A stretch of DNA of 64,000 nt, from assembly GCF_037975245.1 (NCBI RefSeq), contig NC_092568.1, forward strand, positions 16,077,001 to 16,141,000. Direction: 5' to 3'. How positions within the stretch are numbered: the first letter of the stretch is position 1; each line of letters opens with the position of its first letter. Of the stretch, positions 13,108-22,560 are shown in pieces. The position numbers and the translations under genes are program-made. The notes beneath the pieces were generated by a model that searched no databases, was not told the DNA's origin, and saw only the letters and a list, made by a program, of their open reading frames with translations. The DNA comes from Apostichopus japonicus. Lineage: Eukaryota > Echinodermata > Holothuroidea > Aspidochirotida > Stichopodidae.

Positions 13108-13767
13108 CAAGGGCGGCGGAACCGGGGGGGGGGCACAGGGGGCACGTGCCCCCCCCACTTTTCCTCAGGTTAAAAATGTGCCCTTTGTCTACATAAAAAT
13201 TGAGGTGTCTCAAGTTAGCATTAGAGGCCAGAGAACCAGAATGAACACTCGGGAAGGGCCGTTTCCGGCCATCTTAGGGGTTTGTAAAACCAAAAAATTT
13301 CTTGTACGCTCCGCGCCAACCAATGGTGGCGCTCCGCTCAGATATTCGTGCATACAACTTTCCAAACCCTGGTTACGCCACCTGACTTTTTATGAATCTC
13401 TGTGGGTCAATCTGAAAGCTATTTCGAATGGAAAAAAATTGTTAAGATATTAACAAGAATTAAGGTCTAATTCTGAAGATTCCTACATTAGCAACTAGCA
13501 TGATTTCACCTCATTTTGTCTCAAAAGAAAACTTGTTCCTTGTTTCCCAATTTGCACATTGGATATTGCAGTGCTATATGCATATTTTCCTTGAAGGGGG
13601 GGGGGGGGCTTGATGGAGTGATGTGTATACGCAAATAAGATAATACAATAAGAGTTACAAAGGGTACTAAATATAAGGCTGCATCAGTCCAATCGAATTT
13701 CTGCAAAGTGCCCTTTGATGCCGGTGCCCCCCCCCCCCCCAGATTAAAAGTGCTTCCGCCTCCCTTG
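13108..13767 (-). mobile_element. J-family hAT-like MITE, copy J1
   Basis: The left end is CAAGGGCGGCGGAACCGG and the right end is CTTCCGCCTCCCTTG, which are inverted repeats. A perfect 8-bp direct duplication, TGTGCTGC, flanks it (13100-13107 and 13768-13775). The 660-bp body matches J2 (21533-22199) in reverse orientation. It contains a GCGGAGCG module and long G and C tracts. It encodes nothing recognisable. The 8-bp duplication points to hAT mobilisation. Confidence 0.88.
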
Positions 13768-13794
13768 TGTGCTGCTTATAAGCCAATTTTCACA

Positions 13795-14190
13795 GTTTCT
13801 TCCGGAAGAAACTGGAAGAAACCTGGAAGAAACAGGTTTCTTCCAGTTTCTTCCACTTCCCCGGAAGAAATAGGTTTCTTCCGGAAGAAACAGAACCATG
13901 ATTTCCGATATCAGATATTTCAAAACCGAATACTACACACATAGGCGTAGGAGGCAGGGGCTCCAGCCCCGCCCCCAACCAATTTTTCCCCCTTAAAATT
14001 CGGGCAATATGCTGAGAATTTTTTTTCGGGCACCTACGGTACTGAAAGTAAAATAAATAGCTGGAAGAAACCTGGAAGAAACAGGTTTCTTCCAGTTTCT
14101 TCCACTTCCCCGGAAGAAATATAGGTTTCTTCCGGAAGAAACAGAACCCTGATTTCCGATATCAGATATTTCGAAACCGAATACTACACA
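13795..14190. repeat. Duplicated GGAAGAAAC block plus partial K ends
   Basis: A unit of about 260 bp occurs twice (from about 13795 and from about 14050). Each unit has an inverted array of GGAAGAAACCTGG and GGTTTCTTCC, then TTTCCGATATCAGATATTTC, then a K-family left end (CATAGGCGTAGGAGGC, poly-C, and a TCGGGCACCTAC module). The second K end is that of K4. The first (13941-14056) is a K fragment without its other end. Confidence 0.7.
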
Positions 14191-14598
14191 CATAGGCGTA
14201 GGAGGCAGGGGCTGCAGCCCCCCCCCCCCCCCCAACCAATTTTTCCCCTTAAATTTCGGGCAATATGCTGAGAATTTTTTTTCGGGCACCTACTGAAAGT
14301 AAAATAAATAGCAATGATGTAGCTTAAGAAAATGGATAGTTTAAAAATTACCTCTTTGGTAATTGAAATAAAGTTCTAAGCTTGGCCGACTAATTCGCCA
14401 TTACTACTGTAAATGAGCGTTGTGACACCATTGGACCCTTTTTCTCCATCTACATAAGACATTCACTGGCGGATCCAGGGCCTTTTTTGGGAGGGGCCAA
14501 AGTGGCGTTAGAGTGATATGGGGAGGGGTCTAAGGGGAATGGGGGAGGGATCTAAGGGGAGGGGCTGGAAAATTTTCTATTGCTGAATGCCCTCAGAT

Positions 14599-15490
14599 TA
14601 GCGGCGTAACGATGAGTCAGGGTGCCCCTGGGTCCAGGGAAGGAAGGGCCCCCCTGGCTGCTGCGGAGAATCTACCGATGCGCGCGGAGCGCACATCATG
14701 AGCGCGGAGCGCGAAGTCCCAAAGGCGTGGGTCCAGGGCCCGCCTTAGGGCCCTGGAAGCTCTGGGATTCTACAAGCTCTCTGGTGCAATCTAAGCCGTA
14801 TATGGAACATTTCGTGGTGATTTTATCGACTGAGATTTTGGGGAAAATCTGCGTTCATAGACACATATTTGGTCCACCTTGTCTGTCATACTGGGAACAT
14901 GAAAAAATGTGTTGCAAAACTAGAATACATTAAGAGATTGAAAGGACAATAAGACCAAATGACCAATGTCCAATTAACATCAACATGTATATTTCCACCC
15001 GTGGCGTAACTCCTGTGGACAAATGGTATCCAAGTTCCCGAGAACTTGGAAAGGCTAGAGCTTGAATTTACTGAGCCTGGCCTTCTGTCAGCAAACATAT
15101 CGATTAGTCCATCTATATCAAGTGACCATGCCTCCTTGCTCTCGATGGAAAGGATAGCCAGCGAATCCAGCCGATCTTGAGAAATGGTTGAACGTAGGTA
15201 TAAGTCTTGATTAGCTTCAACTTGGAGAATGATCTTTCTGCGGTCGCCACTGTGACTGGAAGTGTAATAAATAGGACCACAGCCGATAACAGCTTTGAGT
15301 AGGTACTAAGGTCACACAGAAAAATATATCCATTGTCTCGTTTATAGTTTCTTTTCCAACGAAAACGTGCCGTTTCAAAAAAAAAAGGGGGTTCCCCTCT
15401 TCTAAGTTCTGTACATCAGTGCAGCGGGGGCCCCCTTTGGTCGGGGCCCCTGGGTTTGCCCCGTCCGAGCCCATAGGCGTTACGCCGCTG
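14599..15490 (-). mobile_element. hAT transposon remnant inside H1
   Basis: The ends are TAGCGGCGTAACG and CGTTACGCCGCTG. The 8-bp duplication CCTCAGAT is perfect (14591-14598 and 15491-15498), and removing the element restores the H-family phrase CTCAGATGCAATTTGGTG. At 892 bp it is internally deleted, but it keeps the 3' part of a hAT transposase on the minus strand (15068-15312). This is the third level of nesting at this point. Confidence 0.92.
15068..15312 (-). pseudogene. hAT transposase C-terminal (dimerisation) domain, frameshifted
   Basis: The minus strand gives a segment ending VTVATAERSFSKLKLIKTY, then, after a 2-bp frameshift near 15200, LRSTISQDRLDSLAILSIES, and on to DIDGLIDMFADRRPG. 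This is the typical hATC dimerisation region of hAT transposases (ERSFS-L--IKTYLRS-M-Q-RL--L-LLSIE). The catalytic domain and the N-terminal zinc finger are absent. It cannot make an active enzyme, but it assigns the surrounding TIR/8-bp-duplication elements to the hAT superfamily. Confidence 0.88.
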
Positions 15491-16084
15491 CCTCAGATGC
15501 AATTTGGTGCGACAAAGTGTACAATGGTGATGTTAATTTACTTCTAAAAAATGTTTCCCAGGTGTAATTTTCTAAAATATTTATAAAACAAAGTTAGGAT
15601 CATCTTTCTCAAATATTTTTATTTTTCATAGGTTATAAATTTCTTACAACCAGCCTGTAACTGCAAAATGGTGATAAACTGTCATGCTCATACATTTAAT
15701 TTTAAACCAGAAAACGTAAAGGTTTAGACTAGTCTACCACTGCTATTCCTCTCGATTTTTTAAATTTCCAATCATGTGATTCAGCGGATGTTCGGAAACA
15801 CTTTTTAGCTCACCTTTGGGGGGGGGGCATGGCCCCCGTTGGCCCCCCCCCTTGGATCCGCCAGTGAAGACATTTCGTTGTTTACATTAGCATCCGGCGA
15901 AATACTGCGCAACTTTCATGGACCGTACGGCACACGATGCCATGCGATGTAGTGACCGATGCTTGCTTATTTGATATTGACATTAACTCGTTGGACGCGC
16001 GCGAAAAATTTTGGTTACATTTTTCGGGTAAGTCGTTACAGCCCCCAAATCCAATTTGGCTCCAACGCCTTTGACTACACACAT

Positions 16085-16693
16085 CAGGTGCGTATCCAGG
16101 GGGGGGGCGTTGGGGGCGCGCGCCCCCCGGGTAAGGAAAAGAGGAGAGAAAAACAAGAGAAGAAAAAAGGGAAAAGGAGGGGAAAAAAGAAAAGGAGGAG
16201 AGGAAGGAAGGGAAAAGAAAAAGAAAAAAGAGAGAAAAAGGAGGGAGTAGAAGATAGCCAAGACCTCGGGAAGAGAAAGATCCCTATTATATACACAGGG
16301 TAGCCAGTGACAGATCAAGGATTACGGAGGGGGTGTGCGCCTCACCGTACCCCTTACCCCGACAACTCCATTTTTGACGTTTCCGTTTTTCCTCTCTCAC
16401 TAATGTACTTGAACTCGACCGAGTCGTCGGGGAACATAACGCATTTCGGGAAGGGGGCGACCGCCCCCCCCCCCCCCCGAGCAAATTTTCTTTATGATAT
16501 CGCTAGTAATTTCAAAATAGACAATGCTTAGATGCAACTTACAAGGCCTGGGAAGTGTCATTTCCAGCGATCTGGGAGGCATTTTCGGCCAAAATTTTTC
16601 TTGTACGCTTCGCGCCAACGCATGGTGGCGCTTCGCTTAGATAGTTTGCCTACAGGCTTCGCCCTCCCTTGGCAATTACTCGCTACACGCCTG
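16085..16693 (-). mobile_element. C-family element, left copy
   Basis: It runs from CAGGTGCGTATCCAGG to CGCTACACGCCTG. It contains a purine-only block of about 120 bp (16134-16250), then TCCCTATTATATACACAGGG, and a GCGAAGCG-type module at 16590-16640. The same order occurs in the reverse direction at 21205-22560. Both copies share flanking sequence beyond the CACGCCTG end (AATTTGTAAAGCAAA), so the true family boundary on that side is uncertain, and no target duplication is evident. Confidence 0.65.
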
Positions 16694-16796
16694 TTCGGTA
16701 ATTTGTAAAGCAAAGAGCAGATATAACATCATATCAATGAGCATTGAAATGCATGTTCCACGATGTACAGCCTCAAAAACTGTCAATGTGTGTAGT

Positions 16797-17229
16797 CAAA
16801 GGCGTAGGAGCCAGATTGGATTTGGGGGCTGTAATGACTTGCCCGAAAAAAAAGCCAAAATTTTTCGCGCGCGAAGCGCGCATTCAACATGTAGATGCCA
16901 ATATCATATAGGCAAGATCGCTCATTACATCAAATGGCATCGTCTACCGCACGGTCCGTCAAAGTTGCACAGTATACCGCCGGATGCTAATGTAAACAAC
17001 CAAATGTCTTATGTAGATGGAGAAAAAGCATACAGATCCATTTATGTCAAAACTCTCTTTTACAAAGGTAATGTCGGTCAAGCTTACAACTTTATTTCAA
17101 TTACCAAGGAGATCATTTTAAGCTATTCATTGCTATTTATTTTTCTTTCAGTAGGTGCCCAAAAAAAATGGGAAAACAATTGGGGGGGGGGGGCTGCAGC
17201 CCCCGCCTCCTACGGGACCTACGCCTATG
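16797..17229 (+). mobile_element. K-family MITE, copy K2
   Basis: The left end is CAAAGGCGTAGGAGCC and the right end is CCTACGCCTATG. Internal modules match K1: GTAATGACTTGCCCG, TTTTTCGCGCGCGAAGCGCG, CTTTCAGTAGGTGCCC, and GGGGGGCTGCAGCCCCC. It lies in inverted orientation to K4, with the C-family copy between them. The phrase TGTGTGTAGTCAAAGGCG at its left mirrors the right flank of K4. Confidence 0.8.
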
Positions 17230-17868
17230 AGTCAAGTGTTCGGTTTCGATATACCTGATATCGGAAATATCTGCTATTTTTCTGTTCCTTCAACCAAGTT
17301 TTGTAAAAGCCATTATAAGAGGTTGCAATATTTCTACACCAATAAATTAACTGTGTCGGAATTTTCCAAAATTTCCTCACCAACATTATTCATCATACTT
17401 TCCTCTACTCGTTCAATTTTCACCTGTCTGTTAGGGGTTCAAGGAGGTTTTTCTACATTGGTTGTCTATAGATTGAATTTTCTGCAACATTATGGGTATC
17501 AGGGGCGGATCCAGGATTTTGAGAAAGGGGGGGCCGACATCCCGATGGTAGCACTTTAGTGATCTGCGTCCTGAGGGAGGGGTCTAGGGGGAGGGGTTGT
17601 CCCCCTCCCCTTGGAAATTTTTGGTTAATTGTGAGTGCTCAGATGCAAAATGGTGAAACATTTCGCCAAAAACTAGAAAAACCAGAAACGTTGCAGACAC
17701 GCTTATTTTGTGCACATATTTTTTCTCGATAGACACATATTTAACAACGCTCAACAGTGCATGTACAATGGATACACTATTATTGCGTCGATTCGTTTTT
17801 TCTTTTGCGCGAAAATTAGGACACCAGATTCACCCCAAGAAAAAACATAAAACAAGATATATTCAATG

Positions 17869-17887
17869 AGATAATTATGATATACTT
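17869..17887 (+). repeat. 19-bp direct repeat flanking the Penelope-like insertion
   Basis: AGATAATTATGATATACTT occurs here and again at 20400-20418 in the same orientation. It is read as the target-site duplication of the Penelope-like insertion. Length and precision fit target-primed reverse transcription. Confidence 0.85.
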
Positions 17888-17907
17888 ATTAATGAAAGGG
17901 GGGGGGG

Positions 17908-20068
17908 GTGTTGGCGGTTTTACACTATCTAACGCAACGTAGTCGCCAAGAACCTGAAGTATTTTTAAGGGAGGGCCCGATAATAAGCGGAAACGGATCA
18001 CCGACCGAAAAAATATCGGAATTTGTGGACTATTTCTTGCTTCCTATTGTATTAAAAAAAAAGCACCTATGTGAAAGACACAAATCACATTCTGAAAATT
18101 GTGGAAGCCACCCCGTTACCAAAAGCAGTAGTACTTGCTACACTCGATGTCGTCGCCATGTATACCAATACTCCCCAAGAGGAGGCAACAGATATATGTC
18201 AAGAAGTCTATGAAGAGGCGGAAAAAAGCGAATATGGAATAAATAAAATATCTTCCATATCCATGCGCAAACTAATTTGAACTTATTTTTAACAAGAAAC
18301 TGTTTCGAGTTCAATAACCAATTCTATCTACAAAAGATCGGTTGCGCCATGGGTAGCCAAGCCTCTCCGGAAATCTGTGATATCGTCATGCATAGACTGG
18401 AAAACCAGATTTTACCGACAGATAATAAAATCTTAACATGGCTCCGCTATAGAGATGAAATTCTATTGCTTTACGACGGTTCACCTCAGGAACTTGAACA
18501 ACTAGTAAACAGGTTGAATGAAATTCACCGCTTCTTAAAGTTTACGGTAGAAATATTACACCGAGGTAACATACCTAGATTTGAAAATCTTCAAAGGTCC
18601 AAGGTTTGAAACCAATGGGTTATTAGACACCAAAGTCTACACCAAACCCACGGAAACCTTCCAATACCTCGACAGAAATTCTGCACACCCACTTGCCACT
18701 TTTAAAGGCTTCATTAAAGGGGAAGTCTTACGATACGCACGTCTCTGTAACAATGAGACTGATTTCTTACAGATAAAGAATGCGTTCACAGAGAAATTGT
18801 TACTCCGTAACTGTAAGAAAGAGGAAATTGCCTCAGCCACGAAAGGCATAAAATTTGAAAACCGTGGGCAATACCTCACTACCAAACCTAAACAAAAGGA
18901 ACCACCAATGGTGTTCAAGCTTACCTATACACCCCATATCAAAACCACGCATTTGAAAAATATACTTTTGAAACATTGGCACTTAATCTCGCAACACGCG
19001 GACAGGGGCGTAGCGAAGTTTATTTTTGTTGGGGGGGGGGGGGTGTGGAGGATTTGATTTGCCGACGGATCTGGAAGTGGTGACTGAAATGGGGGAGGGG
19101 TCTAAGGGGAGGGGTTGTCCCCCTCCCCTTTGGAAAATTTTTAGTTTTGAAACGTCCTTAGATGCAATCTGGTGCATATTTTAAGTCAAATTTGGCACCG
19201 TAGAATTTCCATTTCGATATTATTTTTATGGCAGTCGGCAGAAGAAGAATTAATTGGGACCAATTATCGAACTGTGTTTTCTCTTTCACCGATTGTTGAA
19301 ATAGGGAAACTTCGTGATGAAAATGTTCAGAAAACTTTCCGGTAATGAGAAATAACAACATTCATTGATATACAAGCGAGAAACGTTAAAAATTGTGTAC
19401 AATTCGTGAGCCGTGTCCTTAAGTTTTCCACGGAGAACGAATGACATCTGCGATGACGTCATTCTGAACAGAAGATAATAACGACACGTTGTCACACGAT
19501 AGCACGACTCATGGGCTGCGGCCTATACGGAAGCCTTTAATTCCATTTCTTTCACAGAGTTGCCGGCGATTCTGGCACTCGTCTAGCTGAGCCTGGCTAC
19601 AGTAGCTATACTGACGGCCGTGACATTATCGGTTATTTGCCGAGAGATTTTTAACTTGCAGGCGTCGGGTGATTGGATTGGTGAATGAGTTTATCAGATG
19701 AAGAACTGGAAAATCGAAATAAACGATAAAGAAGCTCCCGTTCTCCTTTTCTCTATTCAGCTTTCCTTCTTTCTTCCCCTTCCGCTCTCTTCACCTTTTC
19801 TCCTTTTGCCGACAGACCCAAAATTTGCCGACAGCGACCAAATTATTGGGGGGTGTGACACCCCCACACCCCCCCCCCCCCCCCGCTCGCTACGCCCCTG
19901 CACGCGGAATTATCCAAACTGTTTCCAAAAGAACCGATTATAGCCTACAAAAGGGCCCAAAATCTCAAAGATTTACTTGTTAACTCAAGGTTTCATACTA
20001 ACGAAGAATCAGCTGACGCTCAAGGTTCACACGAAGCTCTTTTAGATGCTCTTGTAGCTGCACTATGA
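17908..20068 (+). pseudogene. Penelope-like reverse transcriptase, broken
   Basis: Conserved pieces in order are EGPIISGNGSPTEKISEFVD, KDTNHILKIVE, TLDVVAMYTNTPQEEA, NNQFYLQKIGCAMGSQASPE, a YRDE box (near 18448-18459) in place of the usual YxDD, ETNGLLDTKVYTKPTETFQY, and HPLATFKGFIKGEVLRYARL. These are typical of Penelope-like enzymes (telomerase-related fold), which copy RNA at a target end. The frame is broken by an A-tract near 18053-18061, by a stop at 18278-18280 and by a shift near 18590. H3 interrupts it at 19003; reading resumes at 19909 with FPKEPIIAYKRAQNLKDLLV and stops at 20066-20068. The Glu in the catalytic box and the breaks mean no activity. Confidence 0.9.
19003..19900 (+). 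mobile_element. H-family hAT-like element H3, inside the reverse transcriptase
   Basis: The ends CAGGGGCGTAGCGAAG and GCTCGCTACGCCCCTG are inverted repeats. A perfect 8-bp duplication, CACGCGGA, flanks it (18995-19002 and 19901-19908). Its body has GGGGAGGGGTCTAAGGGGA and CTTAGATGCAATCTGGTG, as in H1 and H2, plus long G and C tracts near each end. Removing 898 bp and one duplication rejoins the reverse-transcriptase frame. It is the youngest insertion in this stack. Confidence 0.95.
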
Positions 20069-20148
20069 GTCCATAAAAACTCGTGCACAGAAAATAGATG
20101 CATTTTGAGAACGAGACGCCCAGACCGAATATAAAATATTCAAAGGCT

Positions 20149-20199
20149 ACTACTGATGAAGCTCCTCCTATAAAGTTTGAGAGCAGAAACCGGTCTAGT
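20149..20199 (+). ncRNA. Hammerhead-ribozyme-like motif in the Penelope-like element
   Basis: In order: ACTA (helix I), CTGATGA (20153-20159), one A, GCTC with a 16-nt loop and GAGC (helix II), one A, GAAA (20186-20189), CC-GG as a minimal helix III, then TC completing GTC (20193-20195), then TAGT, which pairs with ACTA. This is the type I hammerhead layout with a very short helix III, as described for Penelope-like elements. The A-A at the base of helix II replaces the usual G-C, so activity may be weak or lost. It lies on the same strand as the reverse transcriptase. Confidence 0.7.
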
Positions 20200-21204
20200 T
20201 GGTCATAAGAACCTACACTAGTCTCTCCAACTATTAAGAGTACACTCAATTCACCTAATAGGTGCAATTATATTTCACCACGAGGAGCATGCTATAAGTT
20301 CATGTTCCTCGGGCCCTCCATTAAAAATACTTCAGGTTCTTGGCGACTACGTTGCGTTAGATAGTGTAAAACCGCCTACACCCCCCACCCCTTTCATTCA
20401 GATAATTATGATATACTTGCTAACTGTGCATTGATTTTCCCTGACAGTAATAGTCAGCACTATAGTACTGAGCCGTATCTAATTAATACGTGATGTCGCG
20501 TAGGCCTGATAATTGCCTTAGTTTCAAATTTGGAATAAAAACGATCGCGTTTCAGGGAAGAGCAGCTGGATATATATTAGGCTTTTCTTTCACCAAGTTA
20601 TGCCTATTAGGAATTTGAAGTACTCCCGCATAAAAAAAACGCAGCTGATTTCCAAAAAGGGGGGCCGGGGCCGGGTCGGCCCCCCCCTGGATCCGCCCCT
20701 GGGTATGTTTTCAAGTGATTTTATTCACGAGAAAAGTGAATTTTCAAATTCTCAACAAGTAATGGGCTTAAAACCTTGAAAAGTAGGGCTTTCGGATATT
20801 GTGGGCCGTGACGTAGAATAACCTACAAAAGCAATCATCCATAGGACATGCAATCAGGTCGAACATGATGTGTGACTGGTGACAATCTTCAAAAAGGTTA
20901 TGGATGAAAAAAACTTTTGGGAAATACTTGGTTCTCAGGCAAAAGTGTACATCTGGTTGCTCATTTTCAAGCCCGAGAAGTGCCATTTCCGGTGATCTGG
21001 GGGGTATCAAAACCAGAAATTTTCTTGTACGCTCCGCGCCAACCGATGGTGGCGCTCCGCTTAGATAGTAATTCGCGCCCCCCGGGTTACAAAATCCTGG
21101 ATACGCGCCTGCACATAGACAGTTTTGAGGCTGCTCTGTCTGGAACGCCATTCTCATGCTCACTGATATGATGTGATATCTGCTGTTTGCTTTACAAATT
21201 CGAA

Positions 21205-22560
21205 CAGGCGTGTAGCGAGTAATTAGCCATGGGAGGGGCGAAGCCTGTTGGCAAACTATCTAAGCGTAGCGCCACCATATGTTGGCGCGAAGCGTACAAG
21301 AAAATTTTGGCCGAAAATGCCTACCAGATCGCTGGAAATGACACTTCACTGGCCTTGTAAGTTGCATCTAATCATTGTCTATTTTGAAATTACTAGGGAT
21401 ATCATTAAGGCGGTCGCCCCCTTCCCGAAATGAGTCATGTTCCCCGACGACTCGGTCTAGTTCAAGACCAGCCATAGTTGGTTCCATAGCACAATTGTTT
21501 AAGGCGTCCATACACACGCGTTATGATAGACCCAAGAACGGCGGAAGCACTTTTATTCTGGGGGGGGGGGGCACCGACATCAAAGGGCAATTTGCAAAAA
21601 TTTGATTCGACTGATGCAGCCTTATATTTAGTACCCTTTATAACTATTATTGTATTATCTTATTTGCGTATACACATCACTCCATCAACGCACCCCCCCC
21701 CCCCCTCCTCAAGGAAAATATGCATACTAGCACTGCAATATCCAATGTGCAAATTGGGAAACAAATAACAAGTTTTCTTTTGAGACAAAATGAGGTGAAA
21801 TCATGCTAGTTGCTAATGTAGGAATCTTCAGAATTAGAGTTTATTTCTTGTTAATATGTTAAAAAAAATATTTTCCATTCGAAATAGCTTTGAGTTTGAC
21901 CCACAGAAATTCATTGAAAGTCAGGGGCGTAGCCAGGATTTGCAAAGTTGTGTGCACGACTATCTGAGCGGAGCGCCACCATTGGTTGGCGCGGAGCGTG
22001 CAAGAAAATTTTTGGTTTTACAAACCCTTCAGATGGCCGGAAACGGCCCTTCCCGAGTGTTCATTCTGGTACCCTTAATTCCCTGGCCTCTTGCTAACTT
22101 GAGACACCTCAATTTTTATGTAGAAAAAGGACACATTTTTAACCTGAGGAAAAGTGGGGGGCACGTGCCCCATGTGCCCCCCCGGTTCCGCCGCCCTTGG
22201 ATAGACCATATATAGTATATGTATAGATATATTAGTGAGAGAGGAAAAATGGAACGTCAAAAATGGAGTTGTCGGTGTAAGAGGTAGGGTGAGGCGCACG
22301 CCCCCTCCGTAATCCTCGATCTGTCACTGGCTACCCTGTGTATATAATAGGGATCAGCGCTGTAATTATGACTGTTCCTCTTTCTCTTCCCGAGGTCTTT
22401 TACTCCCTCCTTTTCTCCTTTTTCTCTCTTCTTTTTCCCCTTCGATCCTTCCTCTCCTCCTTTCTTTCCCCCTCTTTTTCCCTTTTTTCTTCTCTTTTTT
22501 TCTCTCCTCTTTTCCTTACCCGGGGGGCGCGCGCCCCCAACGCCCCTGGATACGCGCCTG
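21205..22560 (+). mobile_element. C-family element, right copy, interrupted by J2
   Basis: It runs from CAGGCGTGTAGCGAG to GGATACGCGCCTG in reverse order to the left copy. Shared blocks include the GCGAAGCG module (21262-21306), CCCGACGACTCGG, GAGGCGCACGCCCCCTCCG, ACCCTGTGTATATAATAGGG and the pyrimidine-only block (22375-22515). Excluding J2 and its duplication it is about 680 bp. Confidence 0.65.
21533..22199 (+). mobile_element. J-family hAT-like MITE, copy J2
   Basis: The ends CAAGAACGGCGGAAGCAC and GGTTCCGCCGCCCTTG are inverted repeats. The 8-bp duplication GATAGACC is perfect (21525-21532 and 22200-22207). The body matches J1 in reverse orientation over its full length, including CCAATGTGCAAATTGGGAAA and the GCGGAGCG module (21967-22012). 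It sits inside the right C-family copy. Confidence 0.9.

Larger units (their letters stand above)
14464..15866 (+). mobile_element. H-family hAT-like element H1, inside K4
   Basis: The ends CACTGGCGGATCCAGGG and CCTTGGATCCGCCAGTG are inverted repeats with one mismatch. The 8-bp duplication AAGACATT flanks it exactly (14456-14463 and 15867-15874). The body has the H-family signature GGGGAGGGGTCTAAGGGGA, then CTCAGATGCAATTTGGTG, shared with H2 and H3. It is itself split by the element at 14599-15490. Confidence 0.9.
14191..16073 (-). mobile_element. K-family element K4, split by nested insertions
   Basis: The ends CATAGGCGTAGGAGGC and GGCTCCAACGCCTTTG are inverted repeats. The flanking 8-bp duplication ACTACACA is perfect (14183-14190 and 16074-16081). 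Removing the 1403-bp insertion H1 and one 8-bp duplication leaves about 470 bp, close to K1 and K2. The right part carries the TTTTTCGGGTAAGTCGTTACAG module in reverse orientation to K1. Confidence 0.85.
17888..20399 (+). mobile_element. Penelope-like retroelement (5'-truncated)
   Basis: It is a 2.5-kb insertion with a 19-bp direct repeat on both sides. The first 93 bp (17888-17980) recur inverted as the last 91 bp (20309-20399). The unit includes reverse-transcriptase coding sequence, so the 3' end carries an inverted copy of the truncated 5' end. A Penelope-like reverse transcriptase, a hammerhead-like fold and a small stem-loop (20281-20311) lie between the arms. A GIY-YIG endonuclease domain is not seen. 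The hAT-like element H3 has landed in it. Confidence 0.82.
17500..20701 (+). mobile_element. H-family element H2, holding a Penelope-like insertion
   Basis: The ends CAGGGGCGGATCCAGGATTT and CTGGATCCGCCCCTG are inverted repeats. The flanks share GGTAT (left ATGGGTAT, right GGTATGTT), an imperfect target duplication. A1 shows the uninterrupted target. The left part carries GGGGAGGGGTTG and CTCAGATGCAAAATGGTG, the H-family signature. Its 3.2 kb length is explained by the insertion at 17888-20399. Confidence 0.8.
17240..21111 (-). mobile_element. A-family element, copy A2, interrupted by H2
   Basis: In reverse orientation this matches A1. The outer end is ATCCTGGATACGCGCCTG (21094-21111), followed inwards by the GCGGAGCG module (21010-21065), a long common body (20702-21000) and, after the insertion H2, the rest (17240-17499). 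Without H2 it is about 670 bp, similar to A1. Confidence 0.78.

Noticed and set aside
15983-16318. Lys/Arg/Glu-rich and Phe/Ser/Pro-rich open frames on both strands
   Set aside because: They come from a purine-only tract in the C-family element, with the reverse case at 22338-22560. They are low-complexity artefacts.
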